DNA from: Chlorogloeopsis fritschii
Lineage (GTDB): Bacteria > Cyanobacteriota > Cyanobacteriia > Cyanobacteriales > Nostocaceae
NCBI RefSeq assembly: GCF_043099315.1
Contig: NZ_CP170746.1
Reading direction: 5' to 3' (one strand)
Length of the DNA stretch: 64,000 nt
Part shown: positions 18,011 to 27,937 of the stretch, one piece after another
Numbering within the stretch: the first letter of the stretch is position 1
Layout of the letters: every line of letters begins with the position of its first letter
Position numbers and translations under genes: made by a program
Notes under the pieces: generated by a model
Told to the model about the DNA's origin: nothing
Seen by the model: the letters and a program-made list of their open reading frames with translations, nothing else
Databases searched by the model: none

Positions 18011-18955
18011 CTAGAATTCTGTCTCCTGCAAAAACTTAAAAATAGCTGTATTTACTTCTTGAGAAGCTCCCATTGAAGCATCGTGACAGCAGTTAGATAG
18101 AATTTGTAACTTAGAATTCGGAAGACATTGATGCAATTTTTCACCATGACTAGCAGGAAACCAACTATCTTGTTCACCCCACAAAACTAATGTGGGACAT
18201 TGAATGGCACCAAGATTATTTTGGATATTGCTGAGTAAATTTGGTTTATTTGCTTGAAAATTCTCAATTTCTCGTGCAGCTATTTGTATCTCTTCAGCTA
18301 CTTTGGTAAGAGTGCCCGGAAATTCAATAAACGGATAAGTGATCCAATAAACATCTTCTTGAGTCAATATTGACGGATTGAATAGCACTCCACGCCGTTC
18401 TATTGCCATCACTTCTCTAACAAATGGTGCTAACAGATATGCTAAACGCAACGTATCAATTGTTTGCACTATTTCCAGTGGAGTATGAGCAAGTAGTGAC
18501 ATTCCCCAATGAGGCAAGCGTTCAGCAAAAATAGGTACGTTTACTACTACTAACCGCCCTATTAACTGCGGATTTTTTTGAGCAAAGGCAAGAGTAACTA
18601 AACCACCTAAAGACTCTGCCACAATTGCTACGGGTTCATCAGTTAATTCCCGAATTATTCGCTCTAACTCTATCACTTGATGACCGCTTTGTTCTCGACG
18701 AGAGACAGGTTTTTCAGAAAAACCGTAACCTTTGGCATCAAAACAAATCACCCGAAAGTATTTAGATAATGGCTGAATGCTGTGACGCCAATTGTAGCTC
18801 CAGCTACCCATACCATGTAAGAAAATTAGAGGTTTACCAGTACCTATTTCGCCATAGGCAATTTGTACAGGATAACCATGAGCATCAATAATTGTTAGAC
18901 TTTGCCGCCCTTTTGGAAAAGTTACTTGCCACCAATCGTTCATTCTTTTTGTCAA
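18011..18955 (-). CDS. Alpha/beta-fold hydrolase
   Basis: 314 residues. Oxyanion motif FLHGMGSWSYNW (about residues 44-55), nucleophile elbow AESLGG (about 113-118), Asp in LWGEQDSWFP and His in CCHDAS give a complete Ser-Asp-His triad. The first elbow position is Ala instead of Gly. The cap region (about 140-230) is long and helical. No signal peptide. The start may be Met-5. It ends a two-gene unit with the DUF4112 gene on the minus strand. Esterase, lipase or haloperoxidase-like; substrate unknown. Confidence 0.82.
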   Translation of the reverse strand: MTKRMNDWWQVTFPKGRQSLTIIDAHGYPVQIAYGEIGTGKPLIFLHGMGSWSYNWRHSIQPLSKYFRVICFDAKGYGFSEKPVSRREQSGHQVIELERIIRELTDEPVAIVAESLGGLVTLAFAQKNPQLIGRLVVVNVPIFAERLPHWGMSLLAHTPLEIVQTIDTLRLAYLLAPFVREVMAIERRGVLFNPSILTQEDVYWITYPFIEFPGTLTKVAEEIQIAAREIENFQANKPNLLSNIQNNLGAIQCPTLVLWGEQDSWFPASHGEKLHQCLPNSKLQILSNCCHDASMGASQEVNTAIFKFLQETEF

Positions 18956-18963
18956 TCACTCTT

Positions 18964-19470
18964 TTAATTGCCAGTTAAAACTCCCCACAGCAGTCTAATT
19001 AGTAGCACAGGCAATGCAACTAATACAATGGAGACAAGCAATAATCCAATCAAGACTACAAAGATAAACCACCCATCTGCACTTTTTCTTTGGCTTGGAA
19101 ACTTTAAGTATTCTTCTAGCAGTTTGATATTGTATTCGTTTGCTGTCCAAGCAAAATCAAATAAATCTCCTAGCACGGGGAAAGCACCCACCAAACCATC
19201 AATGATGATATTAACAACCATTCTGCCCAAAGTTGCTGCTGGCGTACCTAAGCGTGCTGCTTCCAAGATAATGTAGGCAGAAAGCATAACCCCCAGAAAA
19301 TCACCACCAATAGGTATTAATCCTATAATCGGATCTAAACCGATACCAAGGTTCGTTCCAGGAATAATAACAGCTTTATCCAGTAGCCGACTCAGGTAAC
19401 GCAACCGCCTCAAGGTGGGTGCTCTAACTTCAGGTTCAATTGTGTAAAAGCGAGAGAGTGGCTTTGACAT
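18964..19470 (-). CDS. DUF4112 membrane protein
   Basis: 168 residues from ATG at 19470 (an in-frame TTG at 19557 would add 29 poorly conserved-looking residues). The core LRYLSRLLDKAVIIPGT, then GLDPIIGLIPIGGDFLG and DGLVGAFPVLGDLFDFAWTAN are the DUF4112 hallmarks. Two hydrophobic stretches in that core and a C-terminal helix (about 135-160) suggest a small integral membrane protein. Eight bases separate it from the hydrolase gene, so they are probably co-transcribed. Function unknown. Confidence 0.85.
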   Translation of the reverse strand: MSKPLSRFYTIEPEVRAPTLRRLRYLSRLLDKAVIIPGTNLGIGLDPIIGLIPIGGDFLGVMLSAYIILEAARLGTPAATLGRMVVNIIIDGLVGAFPVLGDLFDFAWTANEYNIKLLEEYLKFPSQRKSADGWFIFVVLIGLLLVSIVLVALPVLLIRLLWGVLTGN

Positions 19471-19606
19471 AAGAGCGATCGCATTTTTGTTACTAAATCG
19501 CAAACATTCTACTCTCGTCTGGGAAATTTTCAAGTATATTTTTGCTATAAGTAACAATAATTACTACATTAGTCATTGGTCATTGATTAGTGGTTAGTAG
19601 GGGAGG

Positions 19607-19712
19607 CAGCGCGTTGCGGAGGTTCCCTCCGTTGTAGCGACTGCCGTGCGGGTTTTATTGATGATCTTTGGGTTAAAACCGACAATTTATCTTCTAAACC
19701 CGCCCGTACAGT
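19607..19712. repeat. GC-rich dispersed repeat
   Basis: Contains GCGGAGGTTCCCTCCGTTG and CGACTGCCGTGCGGGTTT. Inverted GTGCGGGTTT and AAACCCGCCCGTAC arms flank GATGATCTTTGGG. The same units recur at 48055-48345, 52435-52520 and, inverted, inside the kinase gene at 57612-57690. It is a mobile-like non-coding repeat family of this genome. Confidence 0.7.
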
Positions 19713-19792
19713 AGTTAGTAGCTAGTTGTTCTCCTCTGCTCCTGGTGCTCCCCTGCTTGTCCCCTTATCCCCCATCTTCCCCATTTACATTT

Positions 19793-20263
19793 ATGACTCA
19801 AGAATTAACGCAACAGTGGTTAACGGAAATTCAGACATTGCAACAGCAGGTAGCACAGTTACAGCAAGAACGTCATGCTGGATGGGAAAGTGCGGAAAAA
19901 TGGCGTAAACTTTACAACACAGAAGCAGAACAGCGCCGCACAGATGCTGAGTTCTTTAAACAAACGATCGCGTCTTTGAAAACAGAAATTGAGCGTTTAC
20001 AAGGTGTTGAAGAAGAACGATTCAATGAGGCTACAGCTAAAACTGCACTGCAAAAAGAAATAGCCCAAATTAAAACTGTGGAAGAATTGAAAGCCAAACT
20101 TATTAGTGTCATAAAAGAACGCGATCGCCTGCAACAAGCTTTGAAAATAGAGCAAGACAATCACGCCCAAACCCGCAAAAACCTTACCACCGCATTGGGT
20201 GATGCAATTGATAGCTTGACACGGGAGCGTGCGACAGAGGCAGAAGGTAAGATAAAGCCTTAA
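19793..20263 (+). CDS. Coiled-coil protein of unknown function
   Basis: 156 residues from ATG at 19793; the in-frame upstream stretch is translated repeat and is excluded. The sequence is highly charged, with heptad-like Leu/Ala spacing through residues about 5-125 (QTLQQQVAQLQQER, then LKTEIERLQ), predicting a long coiled coil. No membrane segment or enzyme motif. It overlaps by four bases, convergently, with the gene at 20260-21447. Probably a structural or regulatory protein; no specific role can be assigned. Confidence 0.7.
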   Translation: MTQELTQQWLTEIQTLQQQVAQLQQERHAGWESAEKWRKLYNTEAEQRRTDAEFFKQTIASLKTEIERLQGVEEERFNEATAKTALQKEIAQIKTVEELKAKLISVIKERDRLQQALKIEQDNHAQTRKNLTTALGDAIDSLTRERATEAEGKIKP

Positions 20264-21447
20264 TTTCCAATTGGTGGAGCTAAAGGACGGCGAGGTTTAC
20301 CCCCACCACCGATGCTATTTGGCCCATTGTTGTCCACAACTTTCAAAACACCAATTATTTTGGTGAGATCGGCTTGGAGTGCTTTATCGTCATTGAAGTA
20401 ATATCCGGTAACTGCCTTGTACTCCTGCTCGGCATCATGCTCAATACAGATATAGTTATAGTCAAAACCGGAATCGTCAACGACATAAGCACCGTAGTTC
20501 TGCATCGCCTGGAAAATCTTTTTACCCGCTTTGGTGGTTAGTCCCAAGCTTTTCATATTCACGTTCGGTGGAATTGCCAGCAACGAACCCATGACTAAAG
20601 CTGGGTTAGAACCCTGATATTGTTTTGGTGCACCCGCATCAGCGGCACGAGCAGGCCAACGATGACCAGGTGTTGGTGATGAAGGATTGTAGTGCATCCA
20701 CTTGCCCCAAATCACAAGTTTGAGTGCGTGACGAATAGCTGTGTCATTGAACAACTCGCCTTTGCGAATACTACCGCCAATACTTGACATCCCGGAGCCA
20801 CCATGTCCACCATCAATGCCATCTCCGTAGATGTCGGTTTTTCCAAACCAACTACCGTAAAATGGGCCGCCCTCTTGACAACGAGCCGTCACGTTAAAAG
20901 AGACTAGGGTTCTACCATCGGGTTTGAGAACGGCAGAGGAGTTATTTGGAGTAAAATTGTGTCTTGCATCTGGAATAATCAGATCTTTAGGAATATGCAA
21001 ATGCTCTGCCGCTTCGGGATGCCACTGTGCCTGGTGTTGGGGAGTTTTCCCCGTGCAGCGACCTTCGCCCCAAGCTCCGGGCATATAGGTTGGCACAACT
21101 GGATCTGTTTCTTTGCCTACAATAAACCAATCAGTGTCAACTCCAACACCTTTTGAGCCAATATGGGCATCAACATATTTAGCATTCGAGCCAATCGGCA
21201 TATTCCAAATGCTATCGCAGGCGAACGGCCACGTATATTTATCGCGTGGTTTCCCCGAACCACATTTACTATCATCTGCTTGGGCTGTAAGACTAGGGGC
21301 TGCAATAGCCCTGCTATTTCCTAGCCACGAGTTTTTACCTTCTCTCATACTCAAGCTAAATTGATTTTGCGTGCTAACGCTGCGTACTTCAGCTACATTC
21401 TGAGCATAGCTAATGGCACTTAAAGCACTAGGATCGAAAATTATCAT
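20260..21447 (-). CDS. Unrecognised 395-residue protein, possibly extracytoplasmic
   Basis: Not recognised. The N-terminal 55 residues are low in structure and lack a normal signal peptide. The rest is Trp/Gly/Pro-rich with conserved-looking blocks: WPFACDSIWNMPIG (about 73-86), GGHGGSGMSSIGGSIR (about 213-228), HRWPARAADAG and NYGAYVVDDSG. Paired Cys residues and the block pattern resemble secreted beta-rich proteins. The C-terminus is Gly/Pro-rich. It overlaps the convergent coiled-coil gene by four bases. Enzyme or binding role cannot be decided. Confidence 0.7.
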   Translation of the reverse strand: MIIFDPSALSAISYAQNVAEVRSVSTQNQFSLSMREGKNSWLGNSRAIAAPSLTAQADDSKCGSGKPRDKYTWPFACDSIWNMPIGSNAKYVDAHIGSKGVGVDTDWFIVGKETDPVVPTYMPGAWGEGRCTGKTPQHQAQWHPEAAEHLHIPKDLIIPDARHNFTPNNSSAVLKPDGRTLVSFNVTARCQEGGPFYGSWFGKTDIYGDGIDGGHGGSGMSSIGGSIRKGELFNDTAIRHALKLVIWGKWMHYNPSSPTPGHRWPARAADAGAPKQYQGSNPALVMGSLLAIPPNVNMKSLGLTTKAGKKIFQAMQNYGAYVVDDSGFDYNYICIEHDAEQEYKAVTGYYFNDDKALQADLTKIIGVLKVVDNNGPNSIGGGGKPRRPLAPPIGN

Positions 21448-21985
21448 TTTCCTCTTCTGTTTCCATCAAAGCTAGTAGAAGCTCACGCACCGATCCAATA
21501 TGAACTGGCGTGAAACCGAAGTAAAGCTTGACTTAACTTGCGCAAGTAAGAGCTGCTCAATCTTTGTTTAAGGTTATTTATATTGAGTTATCGCTTAACA
21601 AGAACCTGCATAAATTTCCAGCTCCTATTGTACTGAAGTCTGAAAATATGAGGAATTTCTTAAGCGATAAGTCTAATCGATAAAGATTTGTCCAAAAATA
21701 GGCCAAACCATTTCAAGATGTCAATAGCTTGATATTTACTTACTGTTTATTAAGTATCTAACTTGAAAATAGGGGTTAGGGGCTAGAGGCTAGGGGCTAG
21801 AGAAAAAGAGAGCTAACGGAGCACACCCGTAACTCATCTGTATGTATCTGTGTGTATCTGTGTTTATCGGTGGTCGATTTTTCATGCCCATGAGAGCCTT
21901 GCTCCATTAAGAAGAGCCAGAATACTCTAGTTCTCGTTACCAGGTTGAACCTGGTAACGAGGATTTGTGGACTGCCGGGAGGATA
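21448..21985. other. Intergenic region with repeats
   Basis: No gene seen. 21770-21800 carries GGGGCTAGAGGCTAGGGG-type repeats, 21838-21870 carries tandem TGTATCTGTGT units, and the palindromic repeat described at 21935 ends the region. Likely contains the promoter of the minus-strand gene at 20260-21447. Confidence 0.5.
21935..21974 (+). repeat. 40-base palindromic repeat, copy 1
   Basis: CGTTACCAGGTT (21935-21946) and AACCTGGTAACG (21948-21959) are perfect arms around one base. GAGGATTTGTGGACTG or similar follows. An inverted copy lies at 28464-28502 with only a few changes, and weaker similarity continues upstream. It is just past the thrC stop and may also act as its terminator. Confidence 0.7.
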
Positions 21986-23077
21986 TCACAATCCCATTGC
22001 CTCGGCTACAGCTTTAATTTCTGCCTCAATACCTTGTTTAAATTGGCTTTGACTGTGTTTAATGGCTGTATCTGGGTCTTTTAAACCGTTGCCTGTGAGG
22101 ACGCAAACTACGGTTGCACCTGTGGGAATTTGATCCTTCACCTGCAACAAACCTGCAACTGAAGCAGCGCTAGCTGGTTCGCAAAAAATGCCTTCTTCTG
22201 ATGCCAGTAGTCGATAGGCATCCAAAATTTCTGCATCAGTGACAGAATGAAAATTCCCCATACTTGCTGATTTGACTGCAACGGCTTTTTCCCAGCTAGC
22301 AGGGTTACCAATTCTAATGGCAGTGGCTATGGTTTCTGGATGTGGTACTGGCTTACCCGTAACCAAAGGAGATGCACCAGCAGCTTGAAAGCCCATCATC
22401 CGAGGTAAGCGATCGCACTTGCCAACTTGATGATATTGACAAAATCCCATCCAATATGCGCTGATGTTTCCCGCATTACCCACTGGGATGCACAGCCAGT
22501 CGGGAGCATTCCCTAAGGTATCGACTATTTCAAAAGCCGCTGTTTTTTGTCCTTCTAAGCGAAAAGGATTAACTGAATTCACCAAAGTCACTGGATAACT
22601 TTCAGCCATTTCCCGGACAATTTCCAGAGCTTGGTCAAAATTCCCTTTGATTGCCAATACCTCTGCACCATACAGCAACGCCTGTGCCAGCTTACCCAAC
22701 GCCACATAACCATCGGGGATCAATACAAAGGCACGCATTCCTCCACGTCTAGCATAAGCTGCTGCCGCCGCCGAGGTGTTGCCAGTACTTGCACAAATCA
22801 CAGCTTTTGCGCCAGCTTCCTTGGCTTTAGAAATTGCCATCGTCATTCCTCGGTCTTTGAAGCTACCAGTGGGGTTAAGACCGTCGTATTTGACGAAGAC
22901 ACGTACTTGTCTGCCGATACGTTCTGCGATCGCGGGAATTGGGATCAAAGGAGTGTTACCTTCCAACAAAGTCACAATCGGCGTTTGATCGCTGACAGGC
23001 AAGTATTCACGATATTGCTCTATAAGTCCAGGCCAGGGTTGGCGATGAGGTTTAACAGCAGACAGGCTCAAAGTCAC
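21986..23077 (-). CDS. thrC: Threonine synthase
   Basis: 363 residues. A PLP-dependent enzyme converting O-phosphohomoserine to threonine in the cytoplasm. The PLP lysine lies in PTGSFKDRGM (about residues 50-59); STGNTSAAAAAYA and the phosphate-binding PVGNAGN loop are present, with a C-terminal VCVLTGNGLKDP. The length fits the short class of threonine synthases found in cyanobacteria. Monocistronic, with a 361-base upstream region and a palindromic hairpin after the stop. Confidence 0.93.
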   Translation of the reverse strand: MTLSLSAVKPHRQPWPGLIEQYREYLPVSDQTPIVTLLEGNTPLIPIPAIAERIGRQVRVFVKYDGLNPTGSFKDRGMTMAISKAKEAGAKAVICASTGNTSAAAAAYARRGGMRAFVLIPDGYVALGKLAQALLYGAEVLAIKGNFDQALEIVREMAESYPVTLVNSVNPFRLEGQKTAAFEIVDTLGNAPDWLCIPVGNAGNISAYWMGFCQYHQVGKCDRLPRMMGFQAAGASPLVTGKPVPHPETIATAIRIGNPASWEKAVAVKSASMGNFHSVTDAEILDAYRLLASEEGIFCEPASAASVAGLLQVKDQIPTGATVVCVLTGNGLKDPDTAIKHSQSQFKQGIEAEIKAVAEAMGL

Positions 23078-23438
23078 GGGATTTTAAAGCTTATTAAAGT
23101 GTTTTGTTTAGTTACTAGAGATTAAGGGCTAGAAAATAAAAAAGAAAAGTATTTTTGACTTTTGACTTTTTTACCAGTCCCTAGTAATTAATGTAGAATG
23201 CCAGTTTATCTTTTTAGGTGCTTCTGTGGAAAGCTTTGCGCTACGTTTTATTAACTACTCCTACACAAGATTGTTGTTTTCTGGGGGAACAAAAATCATC
23301 TCCTTGGTAGTCATTTAGTGTACAGGCTGCAACATATTACAGTGGCAAATAGAAATTATATAATTTTTTAATAAATCTTCAAAATCGTTTATTATAATAT
23401 CACTTAAGGTGTGAGTTAATTTTTGAATTTAATAAGCA
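23078..23438. other. Divergent promoter region of thrC and a small ORF
   Basis: No gene seen. 23130-23180 has a short CTAG/TTTGACTTTT repeat. 23340-23410 is very AT-rich and probably holds the promoter of the small plus-strand gene at 23439. No riboswitch recognised. Confidence 0.4.
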
Positions 23439-23624
23439 ATGTCTAAATCTAGTGTTTCTGATTTCGAGTCTCAAACAGCCCTGGCAACAAAGTTAGATAA
23501 GTGTTTTTATCAGGCGGATCAGCAGGTCAAATTGCTACACTTACAAGCAGAAATTGACTGCCTGTTACAGCAGTTGCAAAACCTGAAATTGCAGCGTATA
23601 GCCAGCACAGTCAAGGAAGAATAG
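23439..23624 (+). CDS. Small coiled-coil protein, 61 residues
   Basis: A 61-residue protein with a continuous amphipathic helix: LATKLDKCFYQADQQVKL then LQAEIDCLLQQLQNLKLQR. It has balanced composition and no repeat-derived sequence. It looks like a genuine conserved cyanobacterial small protein, but I cannot name it. The start is ATG at 23439 after an AT-rich leader. It ends 46 bases before the convergent gene at 23670. Confidence 0.55.
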   Translation: MSKSSVSDFESQTALATKLDKCFYQADQQVKLLHLQAEIDCLLQQLQNLKLQRIASTVKEE

Positions 23625-23669
23625 CTGAATAGATAATACAGGTAATACAAAAATCGCTTCAGATGGCTA

Positions 23670-26111
23670 CTACTCAAAGCGCTGATTTTTTTCTGACCAG
23701 CGCTTGAGTTTGTAAAAATTAGCGTTCTCTACTAAGAGTGATAAAGAGTCTGTTGTTGAAAGCTTGGCGATCGCTGTCAAAAACTGTACAGAGTTATTGC
23801 TGAAATCTGTATATATTATTTTACCAGTATCAGATAAGATGAGCGTTCTCGGACGAGATTGATTTTGTTGCTCCCCATCTTCATCTGAGGTTGGATGCAA
23901 TGATTGTATTGCTTCTGCCGAAATAGTAAGCACCGTTTCCGGCTTACCGTTACCTGTTAAATCAATTTCTTGCACTGGCCAGTAGCCTAACTTTTGCAAC
24001 ATTTGGGAGAAGCTTGGTATTTCACCGGGTGGCAGTTGTCCAGAAGCTTGTAATAAACGCCACACCGTTGGGAGTATAACCTTTACCCGCAGTCCATTTT
24101 GTTGGTATAGCTGTTCGAGAGTGATCGCAGAAGGCTGCACCCACTCTAGCGCTTCTGATGTAAGTGCTAAAGGAGGGGGTTGCATGGCGTTGCTACCATC
24201 TTGAGGAATTTTGTCATCCACAGCAACTAATAGCTGCAATTGCGTGTTGCGTAAGCGTACACCTTTAACTGTAGCTGTAACTATTTGCTGTTCTCCATTG
24301 GCAAGCCAGACAACGATCTCGATTTCAGGATCGGAATTTAATCCCAAACTTTCCCAGAAAAACTTTGTTGAGGAAGTTTTGGTGAAGTTTAAATTTGCAA
24401 AGGGAGAATACAGCCAGCGTTTACCGTTATGAAAAGCTGTCACCTCCACTTGATACCAAGCTTGTTTTTCTGTTTTTTGTGTCTCGACAAAATTGGGTTG
24501 CCACCATTCGGTGAGATGTACTGGTGCGATCGCCCGCACCGAGCCAATAATCCGGCTGGGGTGAGTGGGGTTAATTTTCAACTGTTGTGCAAGTAGACTT
24601 TGGATGTATGCAAAAGACTCTTGGGAAAGTTTGGTTTGTTCTTTAAGGAAGGAATTGGCACGTTCGTGTCCATGCTGAACTGCTAAAATTAAGGCACCCC
24701 AAGCTTGCACCTCTGTTCGATGAGGATTGACTTGCAGTGCTGCTTCAACGCGACTCCACAACCTGCCTGCATCCGCCTTGAGTACAGTGGCAATTTCTTG
24801 GGCATTCTGCGGAGATGCCTCAAACACCTGCAAAGCTTTTTGCCAACGTCCATCGATTAAATCTGCTAAGACTTGTTGGCTGGGGCTGATCCAAGTTGTA
24901 TCGGCTTGAGTTTTGGTGAGTTGAGAGTGCAAGCGAATCACATCGATTTGTGCTTGCGCTGCCGCAGGAATTTTCCCTTGGCGTTGTTTGGTTATCGATT
25001 GCAACCATTCCCACGCTGGTGTCCACAATCCACTGCGAGCAAGAAGCAGGGCATTTTGGTAGGTAGAATCATTGAGAGCAGGAGATTGCAGGGAAACTTC
25101 TTCTAATTGAACGGGGTTGAGGATAAACTCGATTGGCTTGGCTTGATAAACACGTAGCTGAGGTTCAAAGCCTACTGTTTGATCCACAACTAATTCTTTG
25201 GTACTACTGCCAGTTACTTGTTGCCATTGGGGTAGTTGCCCAGAGGGACTTGTCCAAGACAACATGAGTTGGAGGTGGCTGCGTTCGGGATTGTAGTGAA
25301 CGATGTAGCCGTAAGCGATCGCATGAGTTCCTGAAGCACGCTTACCCTGCAAATAAAACCAAATACCTGAGGATGGTGTCTCACCTTCAAAGCGCCCCAC
25401 TTCACTGATAGGTAAGAGCGTGCTTGAACCTTGGCGCTCAGAATTAGCATTGACTAAGGGGCTGAGTACAAACGATTCTTCTAGCCCAGTTACAGGTAAC
25501 TGAGCCATCAAATTGTAGTATTTTTCTGGTTTGGATTGTAGTTCTACGTTGTGCGATCGCTGATAAACTCTGAGTTCAACTACATCTTTACAGTTTGACT
25601 GACAATTGGCACGCCCTTTGAGAACTGGCAGAACAAAAGTTTCTGTTGGATTTGCAGCTAAGGGTACAATTTCTCCTGCCATCCACCCTTTTTTTGTAAG
25701 GTGAATTTGAATTTCGCCCAAGCTTTGAGGCTGTTGTGCGCTATTGAAGGATTTCACCCATGCAGGTAAAAGCCGATTTAGCCAAGTTACTTTGTCGGGA
25801 TTTAAGATTAATTCAATGCTTACCCAGGCAAAGGCTGCAATTAAACCAAGACTGCCAAGCAAAGCTGCGATCGCTAGTGTTGATGCCAGATGACTTCCCC
25901 TGGGAGCAAAAGTTGACTTTGCCTTACTCTTTTGGTGTACAACCGGGGTAGTACCTTTTTGGGAATTCTGTGTGGGAATTTTCCCCTGCCTCTTCTTCAA
26001 GTTTTTTTGTAATTTTTTGACTATGTGCTTCTTCGTAGTTTTGGCAGAAGATTGATTTTGTTTATTCTGTCGATATGGTTTTGGCGCTGGATGGATGGAG
26101 CGATCGACCAT
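23670..26111 (-). CDS. Large membrane-anchored protein of unknown function
   Basis: 813 residues from ATG at 26111 (an in-frame TTG lies 63 bases upstream). A Lys/Gln-rich cytoplasmic N-terminus (about 1-75) precedes one membrane segment (about 80-105, STLAIAALLGSLGLIAAFAW). A large extracytoplasmic part follows: beta-rich first half, a helical middle (about 350-500) with repeat-like units around WEWLQSITKQRQGKIP, and a C-terminal domain with ALEWVQPSAITLEQLY and a NGKPETVLTISAEA strand resembling FG-GAP/VCBS-like calcium loops. No enzyme motif. Probably conserved in cyanobacteria; role unknown. Confidence 0.75.
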   Translation of the reverse strand: MVDRSIHPAPKPYRQNKQNQSSAKTTKKHIVKKLQKNLKKRQGKIPTQNSQKGTTPVVHQKSKAKSTFAPRGSHLASTLAIAALLGSLGLIAAFAWVSIELILNPDKVTWLNRLLPAWVKSFNSAQQPQSLGEIQIHLTKKGWMAGEIVPLAANPTETFVLPVLKGRANCQSNCKDVVELRVYQRSHNVELQSKPEKYYNLMAQLPVTGLEESFVLSPLVNANSERQGSSTLLPISEVGRFEGETPSSGIWFYLQGKRASGTHAIAYGYIVHYNPERSHLQLMLSWTSPSGQLPQWQQVTGSSTKELVVDQTVGFEPQLRVYQAKPIEFILNPVQLEEVSLQSPALNDSTYQNALLLARSGLWTPAWEWLQSITKQRQGKIPAAAQAQIDVIRLHSQLTKTQADTTWISPSQQVLADLIDGRWQKALQVFEASPQNAQEIATVLKADAGRLWSRVEAALQVNPHRTEVQAWGALILAVQHGHERANSFLKEQTKLSQESFAYIQSLLAQQLKINPTHPSRIIGSVRAIAPVHLTEWWQPNFVETQKTEKQAWYQVEVTAFHNGKRWLYSPFANLNFTKTSSTKFFWESLGLNSDPEIEIVVWLANGEQQIVTATVKGVRLRNTQLQLLVAVDDKIPQDGSNAMQPPPLALTSEALEWVQPSAITLEQLYQQNGLRVKVILPTVWRLLQASGQLPPGEIPSFSQMLQKLGYWPVQEIDLTGNGKPETVLTISAEAIQSLHPTSDEDGEQQNQSRPRTLILSDTGKIIYTDFSNNSVQFLTAIAKLSTTDSLSLLVENANFYKLKRWSEKNQRFE

Positions 26112-26266
26112 ACTTTTATCAGTAGATTTAACTATAACTAAAGTGATTTTTCTTTTATACTCGCCATCTTCCAATATTGCCCAGAAAAATAAAAGTGTTG
26201 TTTTTTACAAATTGCGTAAATTTACGAATGTCAGGATTAAGGCAACTTTTATAAGCTCTTCCATTG

Positions 26267-27937
26267 ATGCTATGTAAGGTAGAGTGTAAAAAGTTGAACA
26301 TTGGTCAAGCCTGGGTCATTGCGTTTTTATTAGTAGTAGGAGTCACCGGACTACCAACAACAGCGATCGCCATTCCCACAGAACAGTTGGAGGAACAAAC
26401 AGAAATATCCTCTAATGTTCTTGACGATCCGATGGCACAAGTTACATCGGTTTCTCAACTCAGGGACGTGCAACCTACAGACTGGGCTTTTGGTGCATTG
26501 CAATCATTAGTAAAACGCTATGGCTGCATTGTGGGTTATCCAAATAGGACGTATCGTGGCAAGCGTGCTTTAACTCGTTACGAATTTGCAGCCGGATTAA
26601 ATGCTTGTCTAGATCGGGTGAATGAACTCATCGCTACAGCTACCAGTGATGTAATTCGCCACGAAGATTTAACAACTCTACAAAAATTACAAGAAGACTT
26701 TGCTGCTGAATTAGCAACTTTGCGAAGTCGAGTCGATAATTTAGAAGCTCGCACTGCCAAAATAGAAGCCAATCAATTTTCGACAACTACTAAACTCAGT
26801 GGTTTATCAATAATTGGTATTCAAGGGCGTACCCAAAATCGTGCTGATATTTCCCCAAGAGATGGGAAAAAAGATACAGATGATGCAGGTACAAACACTA
26901 ATCTTATCTATCAACACCTGCTATTTTTAACTACTCAAATCAGTCCCCGCAGTTACCTATTTACTGGTCTTTTAGCTGCCGACGGTTCAACAGAACCCAG
27001 ACTTAGCAATGATGTTTTTCTTAGTTACGAATATCCTACTGATGGTCAATTAATCGTAAGCGATCTCAATTATCACTGGTTGGTTACTGATAATTTAGCT
27101 GTAATGATAGGAACAGAAGGCGTCAGTATGACCACTGCTTTTCGAGGCCCGAATCGGTATGAGAGTGCTGCTACAGGGCCATTATCATGGTTTGCACAAA
27201 GAAATCCGATTTTAGACATTGGATTTGGTAAAGGTGGTATTGCTGTTGATTGGCAATTTGCTAAAAGGGCTAGCTTACAGGCAATTTATTCTAGTAATAC
27301 TCCTGGAAATCCTGGAAAACGCAGTGGTTTATTTGACGGTCACACAACCGGTGCTGTGCAATTATTACTGACACCATCTGACGTTTTGGATCTGAGTTTA
27401 TATTACGTTAATAATTATTCATCAGATGGATGTTTGCTTAGTTTTGCAGGTGATGATTGCTTAACCGCGACGAATCCCGCAACAGGAAAATCAGAACCGC
27501 TACAAACAAATGCCCTTGGCGCTTCTATGAATTGGCAAATTTCATCCCGCGTTACTTTGGGTGGGTGGTTTGGTTACACAAATTCTTATATTCCGGGCAG
27601 ATCGGGAACTGTAGAGACAACTAATTACATGGTGTATCTCAATTTCCCCGATTTGTTTGGCAAGGGTAATTTAGGTGGAATTTATTTCGGACAACCCCCA
27701 AAAATCACAAATAGCGATCTGCCTGTAGGAAACAATGTCCCTGACTTCATCAATACAGGTTTAGGGCGTGCTGGCGGGCAACCAGGAACCACATATCATA
27801 TCGAAGCTTTTTATCGCTTCCAAGTAACAGATAATATCAGTATCACACCGGGGATAATTCATATCTGGGAACCCAGACATACTCCAGATAGCGATCCAAT
27901 TACTATGGGTGTTTTGCGGACTAGCTTTAGTTTTTAA
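26267..27937 (+). CDS. SLH- and OprB-type outer-membrane porin (iron-uptake porin family)
   Basis: 556 residues. An N-terminal signal segment (AWVIAFLLVVGVTGLPTTAIA, cleavage near residue 35) leads to an SLH domain (about 60-120, TDWAFGALQSLVKRYGCI and GKRALTRYEFAAGLNACL) that anchors to the cell wall. A coiled coil (about 120-165) and an OprB-like beta-barrel to the end follow; the last residue is Phe, as usual for outer-membrane proteins. Cyanobacterial homologues act as general or iron/solute-permeable porins. The start codon is uncertain among ATG 26267 and nearby alternatives. Preceded by an AT-rich promoter region shared with the divergent gene. Confidence 0.9.
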   Translation: MLCKVECKKLNIGQAWVIAFLLVVGVTGLPTTAIAIPTEQLEEQTEISSNVLDDPMAQVTSVSQLRDVQPTDWAFGALQSLVKRYGCIVGYPNRTYRGKRALTRYEFAAGLNACLDRVNELIATATSDVIRHEDLTTLQKLQEDFAAELATLRSRVDNLEARTAKIEANQFSTTTKLSGLSIIGIQGRTQNRADISPRDGKKDTDDAGTNTNLIYQHLLFLTTQISPRSYLFTGLLAADGSTEPRLSNDVFLSYEYPTDGQLIVSDLNYHWLVTDNLAVMIGTEGVSMTTAFRGPNRYESAATGPLSWFAQRNPILDIGFGKGGIAVDWQFAKRASLQAIYSSNTPGNPGKRSGLFDGHTTGAVQLLLTPSDVLDLSLYYVNNYSSDGCLLSFAGDDCLTATNPATGKSEPLQTNALGASMNWQISSRVTLGGWFGYTNSYIPGRSGTVETTNYMVYLNFPDLFGKGNLGGIYFGQPPKITNSDLPVGNNVPDFINTGLGRAGGQPGTTYHIEAFYRFQVTDNISITPGIIHIWEPRHTPDSDPITMGVLRTSFSF

